DNA of 64,000 nucleotides from JACNJF01 sp050288105 (GCA_050288105.1 JBNKDE010000007.1:186001-250000); one strand, 5' to 3'. Counted from the stretch's first letter, positions 35,254 through 43,971 are shown. Notes: a model not told the origin generated them from the letters alone. Numbers and translations are program-made.

Positions 35254-36027
35254 TCAGAGACGCTCTTTCAATGGCTGCATGGGTTTACGTTTCTTGGCGG
35301 GCACAAAGGAGGAGAGCTTTTCATAAACCGACAGGGGGTTATTATCCTGCAGGATACTGACGGCCCCCTGGAAAATAATCTCAAAATTCATCACCTCAAT
35401 CATTGTCCGGGAACGCAGTTTTCCTGCAATTGGCAGAAAAATTACCGTCGCGAGTAATGAACCGTAAAAGGTGGTCAGCAATGCCACCGCCATAGCCGGC
35501 CCCAGCGTCTCTGGGTTAGCCAGCAATGACAGCATTTGAATCAAACCGATCAATGTACCCAGCATACCGAATGACGGGGCATATAATGCCATTTTGCGAA
35601 ACACATCCTGAATGATGTAGTGCCGCATTTGCATTGATTCGATCTCTGTGCGCATAGCTGAACGCAGAGTATCCTCATCAGCTGCATCCGCAATCAGGGT
35701 ACAGACACGTTTTAAAAAAGGTGAATTTGTTTTGACATCCATCAGACTCAGCAGCCCCTTACGACGACTGATTGTGCCTAATTTAATCATGGTGTTAATC
35801 AGTTCCTGAGAATCCTGTTTGGGGGAAGTAAATACAAAATAGGCACTTTTAAACGCATTTAGTACATCTTTGAACTGAAAAGTCAGCAGGGTCGCAGCAA
35901 CCGTTCCGCCCACGACAATCATTAACCCGGGCACGTTAAAAAAGTTATGAACGTCCCCACCCAGGATAATGGCGGAAACTATCAACCCAATTCCTGAAAT
36001 AATCCCGATTAGTGAGGCTAAATCCAT
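35254..36027 (-). CDS. motA: MotA-like stator protein
   Basis: A 257-residue inner-membrane protein with four hydrophobic segments: two at the N-terminus (LIGIISGIGLIVSAIIL and MIVVGGTVAATLLTF) and two after a cytoplasmic loop (APSFGMLGTLIGLIQMLSLL and AVALLTTFYGSLLATVIFLPIAGKL). The order and the conserved proline in YAPSFGMLGTLIG match the MotA/PomA family. The charged cytoplasmic loop spans about 75-145. It is the first gene of the motA-motB-pilZ run, with its promoter in 36028-36303. PomA/LafT versus MotA subtype is not resolvable here. Confidence 0.9.
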   Translation of the reverse strand: MDLASLIGIISGIGLIVSAIILGGDVHNFFNVPGLMIVVGGTVAATLLTFQFKDVLNAFKSAYFVFTSPKQDSQELINTMIKLGTISRRKGLLSLMDVKTNSPFLKRVCTLIADAADEDTLRSAMRTEIESMQMRHYIIQDVFRKMALYAPSFGMLGTLIGLIQMLSLLANPETLGPAMAVALLTTFYGSLLATVIFLPIAGKLRSRTMIEVMNFEIIFQGAVSILQDNNPLSVYEKLSSFVPAKKRKPMQPLKERL

Positions 36028-36303
36028 TTATTTAACACCTGCAAAGTAAGCTTTTTAATTTTTTTCATCGCAATAGTTTAGCAGTCCAGCATTGTAAAAA
36101 TGAGGAAACACAGAATATTGAGTTTCGTTATATTTGGCATATCGGCTTATCTCTCACATACTTTAATGCCTGGCAGATAAATTACCATCAATACCGAAAG
36201 CGTCAAATGCTTTAGAAAAACAACACTTCAACATCTGTCTTTATTCAACATGATATCAATGAAATAATACACGCTTTAAAAAAATCTACTGGAATCCTTA
36301 GCA
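36028..36303. promoter_or_regulatory. Divergent intergenic region motA/hypothetical gene
   Basis: About 275 bp of AT-rich sequence separating two divergent starts. It must carry promoters for both, but no convincing -35/-10 pair, sigma-28 element or hairpin is evident by eye. Confidence 0.3.
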
Positions 36304-36633
36304 ATGGCTGTAAGAAATCGGGCAAGAACGGAAGAAGAATTTATTTACCTGATCAATCAGGCGCTGGACGAAATTTTTGACCTGCGCGCCGCGATCGAAT
36401 ACGACGAGGAATTTATGAGTGACGCAATTTTTGTAGTTGACCCGCTCGAAAAAGGGCTTAACCGTCTACTCGATAGTGTCAAATCGGGCGAATACCAGCC
36501 TGGCGAAGGTGACTATATGGATTTTCTGCATGTTCTAAAGAATACCGATCAACGCGCTATACCCTTCTGGACAGTGCTGAAACTCATTCTGGATACGCAC
36601 AATGAAGGCTATCAGGGAATGTCCGATGAGTAA
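36304..36633 (+). CDS. Conserved-looking hypothetical protein, small acidic
   Basis: A 109-residue acidic cytosolic protein, likely all helical (EEEFIYLINQALDEIFDLRAAIEYDEEFM). It has no Cys, no signal peptide and no membrane segment. I do not recognise a characterised family. The start ATG follows GGAATCC. The stop overlaps the next gene's ATG (36626), so the two are coupled, and base use matches the neighbours. That coupling is the best evidence that it is real. Confidence 0.75.
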   Translation: MAVRNRARTEEEFIYLINQALDEIFDLRAAIEYDEEFMSDAIFVVDPLEKGLNRLLDSVKSGEYQPGEGDYMDFLHVLKNTDQRAIPFWTVLKLILDTHNEGYQGMSDE

Positions 36634-37339
36634 TATAGACTCTCCATTTCACGGCCTGGAAGTTGAGGAAAACCCCGTTTTAGAAGTAACGGCTCAGGAA
36701 AAGACGCTACAACAGGATCTTGAGCAACACCTGCAACATTTCAATGCCTTGCCTGAGCAATGCGATCCAGTAGAAAAGTCCCGCTTAATGCTGGATATAG
36801 CCGAATGCTATCTCGGCCTGGACCAGCCAGACGAAGCGCATCACTGGGCGCATCAGTGTATTCAACCGCTGATTCAGCACGAGCAATGGCCGCTGCTAGT
36901 CGACGCCTGCGATATCATCTATAACTGCGGCAAAGATGACGCACTGGCGGCTCTGGGTAACGGCATCTGGCTCTCTGTCACTTTTCCTATTGATCCCAAT
37001 ATCAGCATTCAGCTACTGCACCACATCGTAGACGAAACCCCTGATGATTCAGACGGTGCCGCTGTTGCAGCAATGCTGGCACACTACCTTGCTGAAACAC
37101 GCAGCAGTGATAAAGATCATAAAAACCTGACCTTTCTGACCAATCAGGTGGTCACCCAGGTAGCAAAACGTCATCGAAATATTGAAGATGAGAAAACCCT
37201 GCAAACCTGGATAAAGATGTACCAGCTTGATGAAATTGATCAACTTCTGCCTAAAATGGCCATCATTCTGGATACCATAGTAGATAACAACTGGTGGTAC
37301 GACCGTGATGAGATTAGAAGTCGCCTGCCGCTGAACTAG
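36626..37339 (+). CDS. Hypothetical helical-repeat (TPR-like) protein
   Basis: A protein of 237 residues, acidic and rich in helices. Segments such as LMLDIAECYLGLDQPDEAHHWAHQCIQ look like a tetratricopeptide pair, so a protein-binding scaffold is plausible. ATG at 36626 is chosen because AGGGA lies eight bases upstream; an in-frame ATG at 36602 lacks one. It overlaps the preceding gene by 8 bp. No enzyme motif is visible. It converges on the LplT-like gene, with only 10 bp between stops. Confidence 0.72.
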   Translation: MSNIDSPFHGLEVEENPVLEVTAQEKTLQQDLEQHLQHFNALPEQCDPVEKSRLMLDIAECYLGLDQPDEAHHWAHQCIQPLIQHEQWPLLVDACDIIYNCGKDDALAALGNGIWLSVTFPIDPNISIQLLHHIVDETPDDSDGAAVAAMLAHYLAETRSSDKDHKNLTFLTNQVVTQVAKRHRNIEDEKTLQTWIKMYQLDEIDQLLPKMAIILDTIVDNNWWYDRDEIRSRLPLN

Positions 37340-37349
37340 TAGGGCCACA

Positions 37350-38666
37350 TCAAGTTCGATAGAGTTGCTTTACCTGAAGCAGGAACAAGCGGTTGTGTTT
37401 AATAAAATAGATAATCATTACGGCATTCAGGCAGGCCAACATCACAAACAGGCTGGATATAGATACGCCAACCGCAAATAGAACCAGAGCGACAGCTGCA
37501 GACAGCACCATATACAGCGCATTCATAATATTATTCATCGCCACCATGCGTGAGCGTTGTTGTTGCGGTGACTGAATTTGCAACACCGTATACAGGGGGA
37601 CAATATATAATCCACCGCTGACTCCCAGCATCAAAAGCCCCAGCACCAGCATCACATCCAGTCCCACACCAAATTCGCTTAGGCCTCGCAAAACAGGAGT
37701 GTTAGGCGAATCATACATCGACACCACAATTCCAGCGGTTATCAAGCCAAGCAGTCCCATCAACACACTGTATTGCCCCAACAACGTGGGTTTTAACACG
37801 CTGCAGAGTAGCGCCCCAAGTCCTATCCCTAGCGCAAATAAAGCCAGACAAAGTAAAAATACCTGTTCATTAGCATGCACATAAAAGCGCACAAAATTAG
37901 GTAATTGAGTGATATAGGTAGCGCCCACCATCCAGAACCAGGAGATACCCAGAATAGCCTGCCATACCGATTTATGACCACGGGAAAGCCTGAAGAGCGC
38001 AATAAACCCCTCCTCTTCTGCCCTTTGCGGCTTACTCTCCAGACTAGCACTGGTCATCATGCGACTAAAAATATAGCCGGTAACGGCAAGGAAAACGGTA
38101 GTCAGGGACACCGCGAGCAAATGCTCTCCAGAATAGGAAAAAAGCAGCCCGGCCAGCATCATGCCGAGAATAATGGCAATAAAAGTTGATGCCTGAATCA
38201 GGGCATTAGCGCTCACCAGCCGCTCGTGATCAAGCACCGATGGCAGGTAGCTGTACTTCAGGGGCCCGAAAAAAGTAGATTGGGCACCCATCAAAAACAG
38301 GACCCCCAATAAAAACCAGATATTACCCAGATAATAACCAACACAACCCAGGCACATAATGATAATTTCAATTAATTTTACACGTCGGATCAGGGAGACT
38401 TTATCCAGCCTGTCAGCCAGAGAACCTGCTTTTGGAGATAAAAGGAAAAACGGCAGAATAAACAGTATGGCTGCCAGGTTCACCAGAATAGAGGATTCGT
38501 CTTCTGCCGCCTGTTGCGTAGCGTTAAATGCAATCAGTAAGGATAAGGCGGTTTTGAAAAGATTATCATTGAATGCGCCCAGAAACTGGGTAGCAAAAAA
38601 ACTAGAGAAAATTCGCGAAATCAGAAGTGTCAGCAATTCAGATTTCACAACTACCCGTTTTCGCAT
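37350..38666 (-). CDS. MFS transporter, LplT-like
   Basis: A 438-residue major facilitator with about 12 membrane segments. The N-terminal FFATQFLGAFNDNLFKTAL and the loop GAQSTFFGPLKYSYLPSVL are hallmarks of the lysophospholipid transporter LplT subfamily, which flips lysophospholipids inward for reacylation by the Aas acyltransferase. In many bacteria lplT is fused or adjacent to aas; here no acyltransferase is adjacent, so the substrate is inferred. Its start overlaps the small upstream gene by 29 bp. Confidence 0.85.
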   Translation of the reverse strand: MRKRVVVKSELLTLLISRIFSSFFATQFLGAFNDNLFKTALSLLIAFNATQQAAEDESSILVNLAAILFILPFFLLSPKAGSLADRLDKVSLIRRVKLIEIIIMCLGCVGYYLGNIWFLLGVLFLMGAQSTFFGPLKYSYLPSVLDHERLVSANALIQASTFIAIILGMMLAGLLFSYSGEHLLAVSLTTVFLAVTGYIFSRMMTSASLESKPQRAEEEGFIALFRLSRGHKSVWQAILGISWFWMVGATYITQLPNFVRFYVHANEQVFLLCLALFALGIGLGALLCSVLKPTLLGQYSVLMGLLGLITAGIVVSMYDSPNTPVLRGLSEFGVGLDVMLVLGLLMLGVSGGLYIVPLYTVLQIQSPQQQRSRMVAMNNIMNALYMVLSAAVALVLFAVGVSISSLFVMLACLNAVMIIYFIKHNRLFLLQVKQLYRT

Positions 38667-38841
38667 ATACCGACATAACCGATTCTAACTCAGCAAGAAC
38701 CAGCGCCTGATCTTCATCATTTAAACGCGTAAATTCAATGCATTCGTTGCGAATAGTCACATCATCAAGTACAGAGTTGACATAGTTGCAACCCTGACTG
38801 CAAATCGAATCAATGACCCGATCTCTCTCTTTTTTACCCAC
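38638..38841 (-). CDS. Small hypothetical protein
   Basis: A 67-residue soluble protein, acidic and helical, with three cysteines (SICSQGCNYVNSVL and GSCEI). The ATG follows an AAAGG-like site in the minus strand. It overlaps the LplT-like gene by 29 bp, suggesting a shared transcript. No recognised motif; it may be a conserved gammaproteobacterial small protein, but I cannot name it. Confidence 0.6.
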   Translation of the reverse strand: MGKKERDRVIDSICSQGCNYVNSVLDDVTIRNECIEFTRLNDEDQALVLAELESVMSVYAKTGSCEI

Positions 38842-38942
38842 GAATAAAACCTTTTTGATTCATAAGGTGGGCAGGGATTATAACGCTTCCCTATCTATTA
38901 GAAAATGGTAATATTGATTTTTTGTTTCGAGAGAATTATTAC

Positions 38943-39338
38943 GTGAGTTTCCGTAACATGCAATTCCACGGCATGAAGATCAACAATATCGAGACTGATG
39001 GGGAGACCGCAAGCATCGATATCGATTATGCCATTATCATAAAAAACATGGATGATGCTGAACAGAAAACGCGCTGGTATGGCAAAGGTATTTTAAAGAT
39101 TGAAGATCTTCTGTTAGCAAGCGACGAGCTTCCTGATTTCCCCGCTGTGGTAGAAAATGCTGATATTAAAGATAATCAGATGACTTATCGAGATGAGGTT
39201 GTTATACCGATCAAATATCACGGTAATGTTGGCATTACCCTGAAATTTGAAAACCTGCATCAACCGGTGAAATTCATCGGCGAGCGCATGAGTTTCGATG
39301 TATCTGAGCACGAGAAATACATCGAACACATCAAATAG
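38943..39338 (+). CDS. Hypothetical beta-rich protein
   Basis: A protein of 131 residues with alternating hydrophobic/polar strands (GETASIDIDYAIIIKN, EVVIPIKYHGNVGITLKF) and no signal peptide, Cys or membrane helix. GTG at 38943 is preferred because GAGAG lies just upstream; a TTG at 38922 would add seven residues. Its TAG stop abuts the orn stop on the other strand (TAGCTA), so the genes converge with zero spacing. No known function. Confidence 0.65.
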   Translation: MSFRNMQFHGMKINNIETDGETASIDIDYAIIIKNMDDAEQKTRWYGKGILKIEDLLLASDELPDFPAVVENADIKDNQMTYRDEVVIPIKYHGNVGITLKFENLHQPVKFIGERMSFDVSEHEKYIEHIK

Positions 39339-39884
39339 CTATAACTGTATAAAACAACTCCGATAATACCTGAGCTCCTCAATAGACTCGCGAATATCAT
39401 CCAGTGCGAGATGAGCGCCTTTTTTGGAAAATCCCTTATTAATTTCCGGTTTCCACAGCCTTGCGAGCTCTTTTAAGGTGCTGACATCGAGATTGCGGTA
39501 GTGGAAAAAGGATTCCAGCTCTGGCATCAGTCGCGCCATGAAACGCCGGTCCTGGCAGATACTGTTGCCACACATGGGCGACTTGCCTGCCGGAACATAC
39601 TGCTGCAGAAATTCGATAGTCTGGCGTTCTGCCTGTTGCATGGAAACCTTGCTATCCAGTACGCGCTGGGTTAAACCCGAGTCACCGTGATGCTTCGTAT
39701 TCCACTCATCCATACCCTGCATGGTTTGTAACGATTGATGAATAGCAATCACAGGCCCTTCTGCCAGTGTATTCAAATCCTTGTCGGTGACGATGGTGGC
39801 TATCTCTATAATTTCATCCTGCTGGGGATCCAGACCCGTCATTTCCAGATCTACCCAGATTAAATTGCTATCACTAAGACTCAT
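39339..39884 (-). CDS. orn: Oligoribonuclease
   Basis: DEDDh exonuclease that degrades two-to-five-nucleotide RNAs, including pGpG from cyclic-di-GMP turnover. The 181-residue protein has Exo I D12/E14 (IWVDLEMTGLDPQQDEIIEIA), Exo II CGNSICQDRRFMARLMPELE and Exo III HLALDDIRESIEELRYYR. Given the cyclic-di-GMP-related genes elsewhere in the window, Orn would close that pathway, though it is a universal housekeeping gene. In many relatives rsgA is near orn, as it is here 2 kb away. Confidence 0.97.
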   Translation of the reverse strand: MSLSDSNLIWVDLEMTGLDPQQDEIIEIATIVTDKDLNTLAEGPVIAIHQSLQTMQGMDEWNTKHHGDSGLTQRVLDSKVSMQQAERQTIEFLQQYVPAGKSPMCGNSICQDRRFMARLMPELESFFHYRNLDVSTLKELARLWKPEINKGFSKKGAHLALDDIRESIEELRYYRSCFIQL

Positions 39885-39995
39885 ATTTTTCCCTTTTTAA
39901 GGCGTTTATGGTTGTAATAGGCATTGCCTGCCTATAGTTATTTTCTGATCCAATTGCAGTAGACTATATCAATCCCTTTAAAACATAGAAATAAT

Positions 39996-41234
39996 ATGCA
40001 TACATTTACCCTGATTTTTCTGCTCTTCCTCGCTGCCAGCATTATTGCGCGCCTGTGGTTATCACAAAGACAGATCAATCACATCGCGCAGCATCGTGAC
40101 CAGGTTCCTGAAGCTTTCGCCGAAAAAATCAGCCTGCAGGAACATCAGAAAGCCGCCGACTATTCTACGACCAAGTTGCGTTTCAGTCGCCTGACGCTGG
40201 GCTGGGAGACAGTCTGGCTGCTGATATGGACCCTGGGTGGCGGACTTTCCATGATCGATGCCTGGTGGACAGGATATCAACTTTCGCCCCTGTGGACCGG
40301 CATCGCTGTCATTCTAACGCTGGGATTAGTGATGAGTTTGCTGGACATGCCGTTCTCGCTGTACAGCACCTTTGTTATCGAGCAACGCTTTGGTTTTAAC
40401 AAAACCACTTTCAGCATCTGGATCAGCGATTTATTAAAGTCTGCAGCGCTGATGCTGGTTCTGGGAGTACCTCTGGTCGCCGCGATTCTGTGGCTGATGA
40501 ACCAGGCTGGGGAATACTGGTGGATTTATGCATGGGCTGTCTGGACCGCGTTCAGCCTGTTTATGATCTGGGCTTACCCCGCTTTTATTGCCCCTATTTT
40601 TAACCAGTTTTCGCCACTGGAGGATGAAAGCCTGAAAAACCGCATAGACAGTTTACTTGCGCGTTGTGGCTTTAAAAGCCAGGGTGTATTCGTGGTCGAC
40701 GGATCAAAACGATCTGCACATGGCAATGCCTATTTCACCGGCTTTGGAAATAATAAACGCATTGTATTTTATGACACACTACTTGAGTCGCTGTCCGAAA
40801 ATGAAGTCGAAGCCGTACTGGCGCATGAGCTGGGACACTTTAAACGCAATCACATCAAAAAATCGCTTGGCCTGTCTATTGCCATGACATTCGCAGGGTT
40901 TGCGCTACTGGCCTGGCTGATGGAATCCAGCTGGTTCTACAGTGCTCTGGGGGTAACGCAGGTAACCACCTATAACGCGCTGATCCTGTTCATGTTCACG
41001 CTGCCCGTATTCACCTATTTCATCAGCCCAATATTCTCCGCGTTGTCACGCAAGCATGAATTCGAAGCCGATGATTTTGCCAAACAACAGAGCGATTATC
41101 GCGCGCTGATATCGGCACTGGTTAATATGTATCGTGAAAATGCCAGCACGCTGACGCCAGACCCTGTTCATTCGATGTTTTACGATTCCCACCCCCCTGC
41201 GTCCATCCGTATTGCCCATCTGGAATCAAACTAA
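39996..41234 (+). CDS. M48 family metallopeptidase (Ste24/CAAX-protease-like)
   Basis: A 412-residue inner-membrane zinc protease. Several membrane segments precede the catalytic motif HELGH (H277 and H281, in VLAHELGHFKRNH), and the third ligand is a Glu in SRKHEFEADDFAK. The N-terminal portion fits the M48_N domain seen in Ste24-type proteases. Substrate unknown; membrane-protein quality control is the usual idea. It is followed 14 bp later by the cytochrome gene and is probably co-transcribed with it, phhB and rsgA. Confidence 0.92.
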   Translation: MHTFTLIFLLFLAASIIARLWLSQRQINHIAQHRDQVPEAFAEKISLQEHQKAADYSTTKLRFSRLTLGWETVWLLIWTLGGGLSMIDAWWTGYQLSPLWTGIAVILTLGLVMSLLDMPFSLYSTFVIEQRFGFNKTTFSIWISDLLKSAALMLVLGVPLVAAILWLMNQAGEYWWIYAWAVWTAFSLFMIWAYPAFIAPIFNQFSPLEDESLKNRIDSLLARCGFKSQGVFVVDGSKRSAHGNAYFTGFGNNKRIVFYDTLLESLSENEVEAVLAHELGHFKRNHIKKSLGLSIAMTFAGFALLAWLMESSWFYSALGVTQVTTYNALILFMFTLPVFTYFISPIFSALSRKHEFEADDFAKQQSDYRALISALVNMYRENASTLTPDPVHSMFYDSHPPASIRIAHLESN

Positions 41235-41248
41235 ACGAGGAATCAAAC

Positions 41249-41518
41249 ATGAAACTGAAACTTCTGGTATTACTAGGCGTATTGATCCCCAACCTCTCCT
41301 GGAGTGCAGATTTTGCCAATGGAAAGGAACTGCATGAAGAAAACTGTGTGAAATGCCATGATTCCTCCGCCTATACCCGAAATCCCAGGAGGGTCAACGA
41401 TCTGCAACAACTGGGTGTTCAGGTAAGAGCCTGTAAGGATAACCTCGGCATTACCTGGTTCGATGACGAAGTCGATGACGTCATCCTCTACCTGAACCAG
41501 CAGTACTATCATTTCTAA
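41249..41518 (+). CDS. Small periplasmic c-type cytochrome-like protein
   Basis: An 89-residue precursor with a clear signal peptide (MKLKLLVLLGVLIPNLSWSA, cleavage after residue 20) and one heme-binding CVKCH (C33, C36, H37). The mature protein is about 69 residues. Unlike ordinary class I cytochromes there is no methionine after the heme motif, so the sixth iron ligand must be another residue (a late His in YYHF is available) or absent. A third Cys occurs in VRACKDN. Its stop overlaps the phhB ATG by one base. Electron partner unknown. Confidence 0.85.
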   Translation: MKLKLLVLLGVLIPNLSWSADFANGKELHEENCVKCHDSSAYTRNPRRVNDLQQLGVQVRACKDNLGITWFDDEVDDVILYLNQQYYHF

Positions 41519-41814
41519 TGCCCAAACTGATCGACAAGGCTGAACTACCTGAGTGGCTGGATGCGCTGGATCCTCAATGGCAGGCTAACGAGCAACAGGA
41601 TCACATCAGCAGGAAGTTTAAATTCAGCAACTATTACCAGACCATCGCTTTTGTAAACTCAGTCGCCTGGATCGCACACCAACAGGACCACCACCCCGAT
41701 ATGAGTGTCTCCTATAACCATTGTGTTGTTAACTTCAGCACGCACTCCGCTGGCGGCCTGACAGAGCTTGACTTCACATCGGCGAGAGCCATCAACGGCC
41801 TGCTTGAGCAATAA
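41518..41814 (+). CDS. phhB: Pterin-4a-carbinolamine dehydratase
   Basis: Regenerates quinonoid dihydrobiopterin for aromatic amino acid hydroxylase by dehydrating 4a-hydroxytetrahydropterin. The 98-residue protein carries the family signature around HQQDHHPDMSVSYNHC, and YYQTIAFVNSVAWIA fits the long helix. No phenylalanine hydroxylase gene is nearby, and many bacterial homologues sit in such unrelated operons, possibly serving molybdopterin or pterin metabolism. It is coupled to both neighbours (1-bp overlap, 2-bp gap). Confidence 0.9.
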   Translation: MPKLIDKAELPEWLDALDPQWQANEQQDHISRKFKFSNYYQTIAFVNSVAWIAHQQDHHPDMSVSYNHCVVNFSTHSAGGLTELDFTSARAINGLLEQ

Positions 41815-41816
41815 GT

Positions 41817-42767
41817 ATGGCAAAACGCCGTCTCAGCAAACAGCAATCACGTCGAATAAAAAAAGCCCAGCAAACGCTAGACCTGAACGATGAAAAAAAT
41901 CGGCTGGGACTGGTGATTTCGCATCGTGGCGGCGAGATCGAAGTGGAAGCTGCTCACGACGGACAAAACATCAGATGTAAACTGCGCAGTAACCTTGGCG
42001 ATATTGTGTGCGGTGATCGTGTGGTTTACCAGAACGATGATGGCAACCCGACCATTATAGCGCTACGCCCCAGAGACAATCTGCTGCAACGCCAGGATGG
42101 GTTTGGCAACATCAAATCGGTGGCGGCCAATGTAACCCAGCTCATCATCTGTCTGGCAGTCGAGCCAGAGCCAAATTTTTTCCTGCTTGATCAGTACCTG
42201 CTATCGGCAGAGCAGCAGTCGATTAATGCCATCATTCTTCTCAATAAAACAGATCTGTTAAATCAGAACAACTCCGACCCCTTTCGCCTTAAAGCAATCT
42301 ATCAACCGCTGGGCTATACCGTTTTACATAGCAGTATTAACACCCCGGATAACATCGCAAACCTGCAACAGCTTTGTCAGGATCAGGTAAATGTGATTAG
42401 CGGTGTCTCTGGTGTGGGAAAGTCTTCACTTACCAAAGCCATACTCCCTGAGCTTGAAATTGCTATTGGTGAAATTTCTGAGGTTAACCGCGAAGGCAAA
42501 CATACCACGCGCACCAGTCGCTTATATCACCTACCTCAGGGGGGTGATTTAATCGATACACCCGGGGTGCGTGGATTCAACCCGGTCATCGATGAACAAA
42601 AGTCGATCTCTGCAGGCTTTCGTGAAATCCATGATCTTTCCGCCAGCTGTCAGTTCAACAACTGTCGTCATTTGAATGAACCCAGATGCGCTGTTCTGCG
42701 CGCTCTGGATGACGGTTCTCTAGATGCGCAGCGCTACCAGAATTATGTGAAACTGCTGCCGGGTTAA
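41817..42767 (+). CDS. rsgA: Ribosome small-subunit-dependent GTPase A
   Basis: Circularly permuted GTPase that checks late maturation of the 30S subunit. The 316 residues show an N-terminal OB fold, then G4 (LLNKTD) before G1 (GVSGVGKSS) and G3 (DTPG), the permuted order that defines the family. The C-terminal zinc site is CQFNNCRHLNEPRC. The basic N-terminus (MAKRRLSKQQSRRIKKAQ) is typical. It is the last gene of the M48-cytochrome-phhB-rsgA run. Confidence 0.96.
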   Translation: MAKRRLSKQQSRRIKKAQQTLDLNDEKNRLGLVISHRGGEIEVEAAHDGQNIRCKLRSNLGDIVCGDRVVYQNDDGNPTIIALRPRDNLLQRQDGFGNIKSVAANVTQLIICLAVEPEPNFFLLDQYLLSAEQQSINAIILLNKTDLLNQNNSDPFRLKAIYQPLGYTVLHSSINTPDNIANLQQLCQDQVNVISGVSGVGKSSLTKAILPELEIAIGEISEVNREGKHTTRTSRLYHLPQGGDLIDTPGVRGFNPVIDEQKSISAGFREIHDLSASCQFNNCRHLNEPRCAVLRALDDGSLDAQRYQNYVKLLPG

Positions 42768-42847
42768 TAAGTTAATCCATTTTCAGACTTTCTAAATGTG
42801 TTCTAAAAAGATAGCATGGCCGTTTTTCTCTCAACAGAATAGATACC

Positions 42848-43915
42848 GTGCTTAAAGACAATCTAAATAATATACACGTCAGTTCTGAAAAGGTTCTGGT
42901 TACCCCAGTCGAACTTAAACATGAACTCCCAATTTCCGAACAGGCGCTGGCCGGCATCCAGAAATCCAGGCAGATCATTTCGGATATCATCCATCATAAG
43001 GACCATCGCCTGCTGGTGATCTGCGGCCCCTGTTCAATCCACGACGTGGATGCCGCACATGAATATGCATTAAAACTCAAGCAGCTGCATGATGAACTCA
43101 GCGATACCTTATACATTGTTATGCGGGTATATTTTGAGAAACCCAGGACCACTGTGGGCTGGAAAGGACTGATCAATGACCCCCATCTGGATGGCAGTTT
43201 CGATATCGAGTCCGGTTTGCGTACAGCCAGAAAACTGTTAATAGATTTTGCCGAAATGGGGCTGCCTTTGGGCACCGAAGCACTGGACCCCATCAGCCCT
43301 CAATATCTGGGTGAACTGTTCAGCTGGGCAGCAATTGGCGCAAGAACTACCGAATCTCAAACCCATCGTGAAATGGCAAGTGGTCTATCTATGCCTGTAG
43401 GCTTTAAAAACAGTACTAATGGCAGCCTTAGCACCGCCATAGACGCGCTTAAAGCTGCCTCATCGCCCCACCGTTTCATGGGTATCAACTCGCTGGGACA
43501 GGTATCAGTCATCAAGACTGAAGGTAACCCGGACGGGCATATCATCCTGCGCGGTGGCAAAAAAACCAATTACGATTCGGTCAATATAACGCTGGCCGAA
43601 GAGCGCATCGAGCAAAACAAGGTCAACTCCGCGTTAATGGTTGATTGCAGCCACAGCAACTCCAATAAAGACTATAATCGCCAGCCGCTGGTTTCCAACG
43701 ATGTGGTCAATCAGATCGTTGAAGGCAACAGATCGATCATCGGCGTTATGCTGGAAAGTAACCTGAAGGAAGGTAACCAGCCGTCAACGCTGGCTAAAGA
43801 AGAGATGCAGTATGGCGTATCTATCACAGACGCCTGTATCAGTTGGGAAACCACCGAGCAGGTGTTACGTTCCATGGCGGAACGTCTTGCTCCAGTGCTG
43901 ACCGAACGTAGCTGA
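42848..43915 (+). CDS. aroG: 3-deoxy-7-phosphoheptulonate (DAHP) synthase, class I
   Basis: First step of the shikimate pathway: phosphoenolpyruvate plus erythrose 4-phosphate to DAHP. The 355-residue protein is of the AroF/G/H type: LLVICGPCSIHDV, the metal/PEP-binding FEKPRTTVGWKGLINDP, GARTTESQTHREMASGLS and the late DCSHSNSNK segment. Which aromatic amino acid inhibits it cannot be told by eye, so the aroG symbol is for the family. The start is GTG at 42848; no strong ribosome site is visible. Confidence 0.93.
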   Translation: MLKDNLNNIHVSSEKVLVTPVELKHELPISEQALAGIQKSRQIISDIIHHKDHRLLVICGPCSIHDVDAAHEYALKLKQLHDELSDTLYIVMRVYFEKPRTTVGWKGLINDPHLDGSFDIESGLRTARKLLIDFAEMGLPLGTEALDPISPQYLGELFSWAAIGARTTESQTHREMASGLSMPVGFKNSTNGSLSTAIDALKAASSPHRFMGINSLGQVSVIKTEGNPDGHIILRGGKKTNYDSVNITLAEERIEQNKVNSALMVDCSHSNSNKDYNRQPLVSNDVVNQIVEGNRSIIGVMLESNLKEGNQPSTLAKEEMQYGVSITDACISWETTEQVLRSMAERLAPVLTERS

Positions 43916-43929
43916 CCACAGGCAAACTG

Positions 43930-43971
43930 GCTCTAAACCTGTTTGATATGTATACCATTCAGGTTTAGAGC
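43930..43971. repeat. 12-bp perfect inverted repeat at the 3' end of two converging genes
   Basis: GCTCTAAACCTG and CAGGTTTAGAGC are separated by 18 bp. The right arm encodes the LNLN residues near the end of the minus-strand gene and the left arm contains its TAG. It may act as a terminator-like hairpin between aroG and that gene, but there is no T-run. Confidence 0.5.

Noticed and set aside
38638..38841. Considered the small gene a shadow of the LplT-like start
   Set aside because: Rejected as shadow: it overlaps by only 29 bp on the same strand, has an ATG and a plausible soluble protein, so it was kept at modest confidence.
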